Assembly (NCBI RefSeq): GCF_947497045.1
Contig: NZ_CANMEU010000001.1
Coordinates: forward strand, 124,001-188,000
From: an uncultured Tateyamaria sp.
Lineage (GTDB): Bacteria > Pseudomonadota > Alphaproteobacteria > Rhodobacterales > Rhodobacteraceae
DNA length: 64,000 bases
Direction: 5' to 3'
How positions within the stretch are numbered: position 1 is the stretch's first letter; each line of letters opens with the position of its first letter. The translations under genes and the position numbers were made by a program. This document shows, one piece after another, positions 61,790 through 64,000 of the stretch. Under the pieces are notes generated by a model, which did no database searches, was not told where the DNA came from, and saw nothing but the letters and a program-made list of their open reading frames with translations.

Positions 61790-63448
61790 TTACACCCGAT
61801 CCATATCAAAATTACCCCGAACGCCAGTGCCGTAGCGCTGCAATGCGCCTTCGGCTCCGACCGCGTTGGGGCGGTTGAAAATCCAGTTCTGCCACGCGGT
61901 CAGCCGCCCAAAAATCCGCGTTTCCATCGTTTCAGGGCCTGCAAAGCGCAGGTTCGCCTCCATCCCCGTCATAGCATCGGGGGAAAAGCTCGCGCGTTCT
62001 TCGAGGAAGATGCGGATTTCATCCTCCCAGTCGATGTCGTCGAGGATCATGGTGACAAGGCCCGCCGCCTCCGCCTCTTCGGCCTCAAGTGCGGCGCCGG
62101 TATGGGTGTTCAACCCGTTTGCCTCGCCCGAGCCGTAAAATCGCGTGTCCAGTCGTGTCAGATCATTGCCCATCGGGTAGGCCCCAAAGTTGCCCGCGCT
62201 AAGGGTGATGGTGGCAAGGGATCGGTTGTCACCCTCAAACTCATCTTCCATCATATAGCTGCGGTCGACCGCCCACAGCAATTCCGCCAACACCCCGGCA
62301 AAACAGCTGCCATGTTCGACCAGCGCCACAAGCGAGCGTGATGTGACATCGATCCGCTTGAGCACGCGCTTCCAGTAGTGGCGGATTTCGTTGGCCAGCC
62401 AGTGATCAGGGTGGTCGAGGATCAGCGCCTCTTGCGCCAGCACCGCCTCAGGATCACCCTGGCTGCGCATGACCCAGACGCCCAGATCGATTTCGTTGAG
62501 CCGTAGATGCAGGATTGCGTCATCCAATTCACGGGCAAGGCGCAGCAGATAGGATTGATCGCCTTCAGCCACAAGGGCATCGGGATCAGCCGGGGCGTCA
62601 CCATCAGGCCCTTTGATCAGAATTTCGGCGCGCCGTGCATCACGCACCACGCTGACTTCGACAAGGCTGTAGCTGACTGCGCCATCCTCACCGACTGTCT
62701 TGTCGAGCGGGCCAAGGGTGATGCCTTGCGCCAAGTCCGGCTTGGTGCTTGCCGCGGCAAACTCCGCCGCCCGCTCTGCCACAACGACATCGAAGCGGGC
62801 ATTTGGCACCGCCTCATCGACAAGCCCCCATTTGACCGCGCGCTTGCCCTTGACCCCTTCTTCGGTCGAACAAAACACATCAGCCAGATCGCGGCGCACA
62901 TGGCGCTTGTCCGTCACGCGGGTCAGCCCACCCGTTCCGGGCAATACGGCCAACAGCGGCACTTCGGGCAAAGAAACCGAGGACGACGAGTCGTCCGTCA
63001 GCATGATGTGATTACATGCCAGCGCCAATTCATAGCCACCACCTGCACAAGCCCCCTTGATCGCGGCGACGTATTTCTGGCCGCTGTCGCTTTCCGCGGC
63101 TTCATATGTGTTGCGGGTCTCATTGGTGAATTTGCAGAAGTTCACCTTGTGGGCATGCGCAGCACCCCCGAGCATCCGAATGTTTGCCCCGGCGCAGAAC
63201 ACCTTGTCTTTGGCCGATTGCATCACGACCACCTTCACCTCCGGATGTTCAAAGCGCATCCGCTGCACCACATCCGCCAGCTCGATATCGACACCCAGAT
63301 CGTAAGAGTTCAGCTTGAGTTGATAGCCGTCGAACAGCCCGCCATCTTCATCCACGTCCATGAAAAGACGGGCGATCGGCCCCTCATATTCAACCCGCCA
63401 GTGGCGATAGCAAGACGGGTCGGTCTGAAAATCAATGATCTTGGGCAT
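61790..63448 (-). CDS. boxC: 2,3-epoxybenzoyl-CoA dihydrolase BoxC
   Basis: BoxC opens 2,3-epoxybenzoyl-CoA to 3,4-dehydroadipyl-CoA semialdehyde and formate. 552 residues, full length. An N-terminal crotonase-like part shows VVVMQSAKDKVFCAGANIRMLG and KGACAGGGYELALACNHIMLTDD, and a second crotonase-like part later has EHGSCFAGVLAELLWAVDRSYM and TLSAGNFGAYPMG. ATG 63448 is chosen; GTG 63454 is possible. boxC, boxB, the flavodoxin and the thioesterase run in one direction with short gaps. Confidence 0.95.
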   Translation of the reverse strand: MPKIIDFQTDPSCYRHWRVEYEGPIARLFMDVDEDGGLFDGYQLKLNSYDLGVDIELADVVQRMRFEHPEVKVVVMQSAKDKVFCAGANIRMLGGAAHAHKVNFCKFTNETRNTYEAAESDSGQKYVAAIKGACAGGGYELALACNHIMLTDDSSSSVSLPEVPLLAVLPGTGGLTRVTDKRHVRRDLADVFCSTEEGVKGKRAVKWGLVDEAVPNARFDVVVAERAAEFAAASTKPDLAQGITLGPLDKTVGEDGAVSYSLVEVSVVRDARRAEILIKGPDGDAPADPDALVAEGDQSYLLRLARELDDAILHLRLNEIDLGVWVMRSQGDPEAVLAQEALILDHPDHWLANEIRHYWKRVLKRIDVTSRSLVALVEHGSCFAGVLAELLWAVDRSYMMEDEFEGDNRSLATITLSAGNFGAYPMGNDLTRLDTRFYGSGEANGLNTHTGAALEAEEAEAAGLVTMILDDIDWEDEIRIFLEERASFSPDAMTGMEANLRFAGPETMETRIFGRLTAWQNWIFNRPNAVGAEGALQRYGTGVRGNFDMDRV

Positions 63449-63454
63449 GGTCAC

Positions 63455-63487
63455 TGCGCACTTTCTGATTTGGCATTATCTTACAAT
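63455..63487. promoter_or_regulatory. candidate BoxR operator at the boxC promoter
   Basis: TGCGCACTT (63455-63463) and ATTATCTTACAAT (63475-63487), close relatives of the two blocks at the boxR promoter (ATTGTCTTAACAAT there). Upstream of the boxC start; BoxR binding is inferred. Confidence 0.5.
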
Positions 63488-63518
63488 AGTTCAGATCAAA
63501 ACATCACTGCGAACAGCA

Positions 63519-63532
63519 TAAAGTGCACTTTA
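63519..63532. promoter_or_regulatory. 14-bp perfect palindrome
   Basis: TAAAGTGCACTTTA lies between the alpha/beta hydrolase stop and the boxC promoter. It shares the core AAGTGC/GCACTT with the box operators. Could be an operator or, less likely, a weak terminator of the hydrolase gene. Confidence 0.45.
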
Positions 63533-63541
63533 GTGCCAGTC

Positions 63542-64000
63542 CTAATTCCGAGAGACAGAGACGGGCTCGTTTTCCAGCCGCCAAAGCGTCTTGCAGAACT
63601 CAGCGGCGGCGCGGCCTACAACCAGCGGAAATGCCTCGTGGGGTGCATGATCAATCCCCTCCATCACAAGCGTCTCAACCGGTGCATAGGTGCGGTCCTC
63701 AACCTCTCGGACCTGCGCCAGAGTGCCATAGGGATCATCCGATCCTTGCACCACAAGCGCGGGAACACGCCAATGATCAATCACATCCGCCACGTTCCAA
63801 TCTGCGAACTCGGGTGATGTCCAAACGTCATGCCATCCAAAAAACGCAACATCCGGATCGTTGTGGTGTCGGGCCAGACGCGGCTTCAGATCACTGTCGG
63901 TATATGCCGTTCTGGCCTCCACAATCGCACGCAGGCCGTCAGGCTCAGCAAAGAAATGGGGGGCGATCAGGATCAGCCCGCGCACCCGCACATCCGACAC
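63542..64000 (-). CDS. alpha/beta hydrolase, 5' end cut by window
   Basis: The last 152 residues of an alpha/beta hydrolase; the frame is open to the right edge. VRGLILIAPHFFAEPDGLRAIVEARTAYTDSDLKPRLARHHNDPDVAFFGWHDVWTSPEFADWNV and the terminal acid-base region PALVVQGSDDPYGTL (Asp) and VMEGIDHAPHEAFP (His) are visible. The nucleophile region is beyond the edge. Sitting directly before boxC, it may act on CoA ester intermediates of the pathway. Confidence 0.85.
   Translation of the reverse strand: MSDVRVRGLILIAPHFFAEPDGLRAIVEARTAYTDSDLKPRLARHHNDPDVAFFGWHDVWTSPEFADWNVADVIDHWRVPALVVQGSDDPYGTLAQVREVEDRTYAPVETLVMEGIDHAPHEAFPLVVGRAAAEFCKTLWRLENEPVSVSRN

Noticed and set aside
1-64000. CRISPR arrays, tRNA or rRNA genes, integrases or complete insertion sequences
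   Set aside because: No regularly spaced repeats, tRNA-like cloverleaf with T-arm GTTCGA pattern, or recombinase motifs were seen on either strand.

Overview
The window is a GC-rich, densely packed chromosomal segment from an alphaproteobacterium, most likely a member of the Rhodobacteraceae (Roseobacter group). This rests on the ATP synthase Fo operon split from F1 (atpI-B-E-F'-F with both b and b' subunits), a single bifunctional Rsh stringent-response enzyme, MipZ, an Entner-Doudoroff edd-eda pair, CtrA-type boxes (TTAA-N7-TTAAC), the order ffh / chorismate mutase / rpsP / rimM / trmD / rplS / rpmE, and a box benzoyl-CoA cluster. I see no rRNA, tRNA, CRISPR array, complete insertion sequence or prophage. 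Most of the window is ordinary core genome.

Layout. 0-5.5 kb (minus strand): a partial Dabb protein, a secreted protein, pdxJ, a DUF2062 protein, rsh, rpoZ and folK. 5.6-10.4 kb (plus): a NYN-domain protein, an orphan LuxR regulator with an inverted repeat in its promoter, ispH, a LysE exporter, a DUF3429 protein, a methyltransferase and rnhA. 10.6-13.6 kb: a Lys/His-rich secreted protein, then a minus-strand run of three tandem peptide deformylases, fmt and a GlsB/YeaQ protein. 13.7-20 kb: a PatB-like C-S lyase, a glutathionyl-hydroquinone reductase-like protein, an atypical receiver protein next to a CtrA box, cobC-cbiB and a lytic transglycosylase. 20.3-28 kb: smc, a lipoprotein, a FadR-type regulator and the Fo operon. 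28-34 kb: two LysR regulators with divergent partners (a DUF1127 protein; azoR), an ArsR regulator, a GT61 glycosyltransferase and an EamA transporter. 34.4-42.9 kb: the ffh-to-rpmE translation and SRP region, with bluB and several GNAT genes inserted. 43-47.4 kb: eda-edd, mipZ and a secreted esterase.

47.4-64 kb is catabolic. A MarR regulator faces hmgA-fahA, the last steps of tyrosine/phenylacetate-type catabolism through homogentisate. A tightly coupled run follows: class I amidotransferase, creatininase-family amidohydrolase, cytosine-deaminase-like amidohydrolase and FAD-linked dehydrogenase, then a Tat-exported ABC substrate-binding protein without its transporter. Both the FAD dehydrogenase and the neighbouring ridA-like gene carry a single +1 frameshift. 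The window ends in a benzoyl-CoA epoxidation (box) cluster on the minus strand: an alpha/beta hydrolase (cut by the window edge), boxC, boxB, a flavodoxin, a thioesterase, boxR and a stand-alone 3-hydroxyacyl-CoA dehydrogenase C-terminal domain. Candidate operators shared by the boxR and boxC promoters are visible.

The observations most worth checking are the divergent third deformylase (His-Gln-x-x-His in place of His-Glu-x-x-His), the flavodoxin sitting where a BoxA reductase is expected, the unassigned amidohydrolase cluster with two frameshifts, the Lys/His repeat protein, and the CtrA and box operators. Starts were chosen by Shine-Dalgarno position and family conservation. No database search or structure prediction was run.
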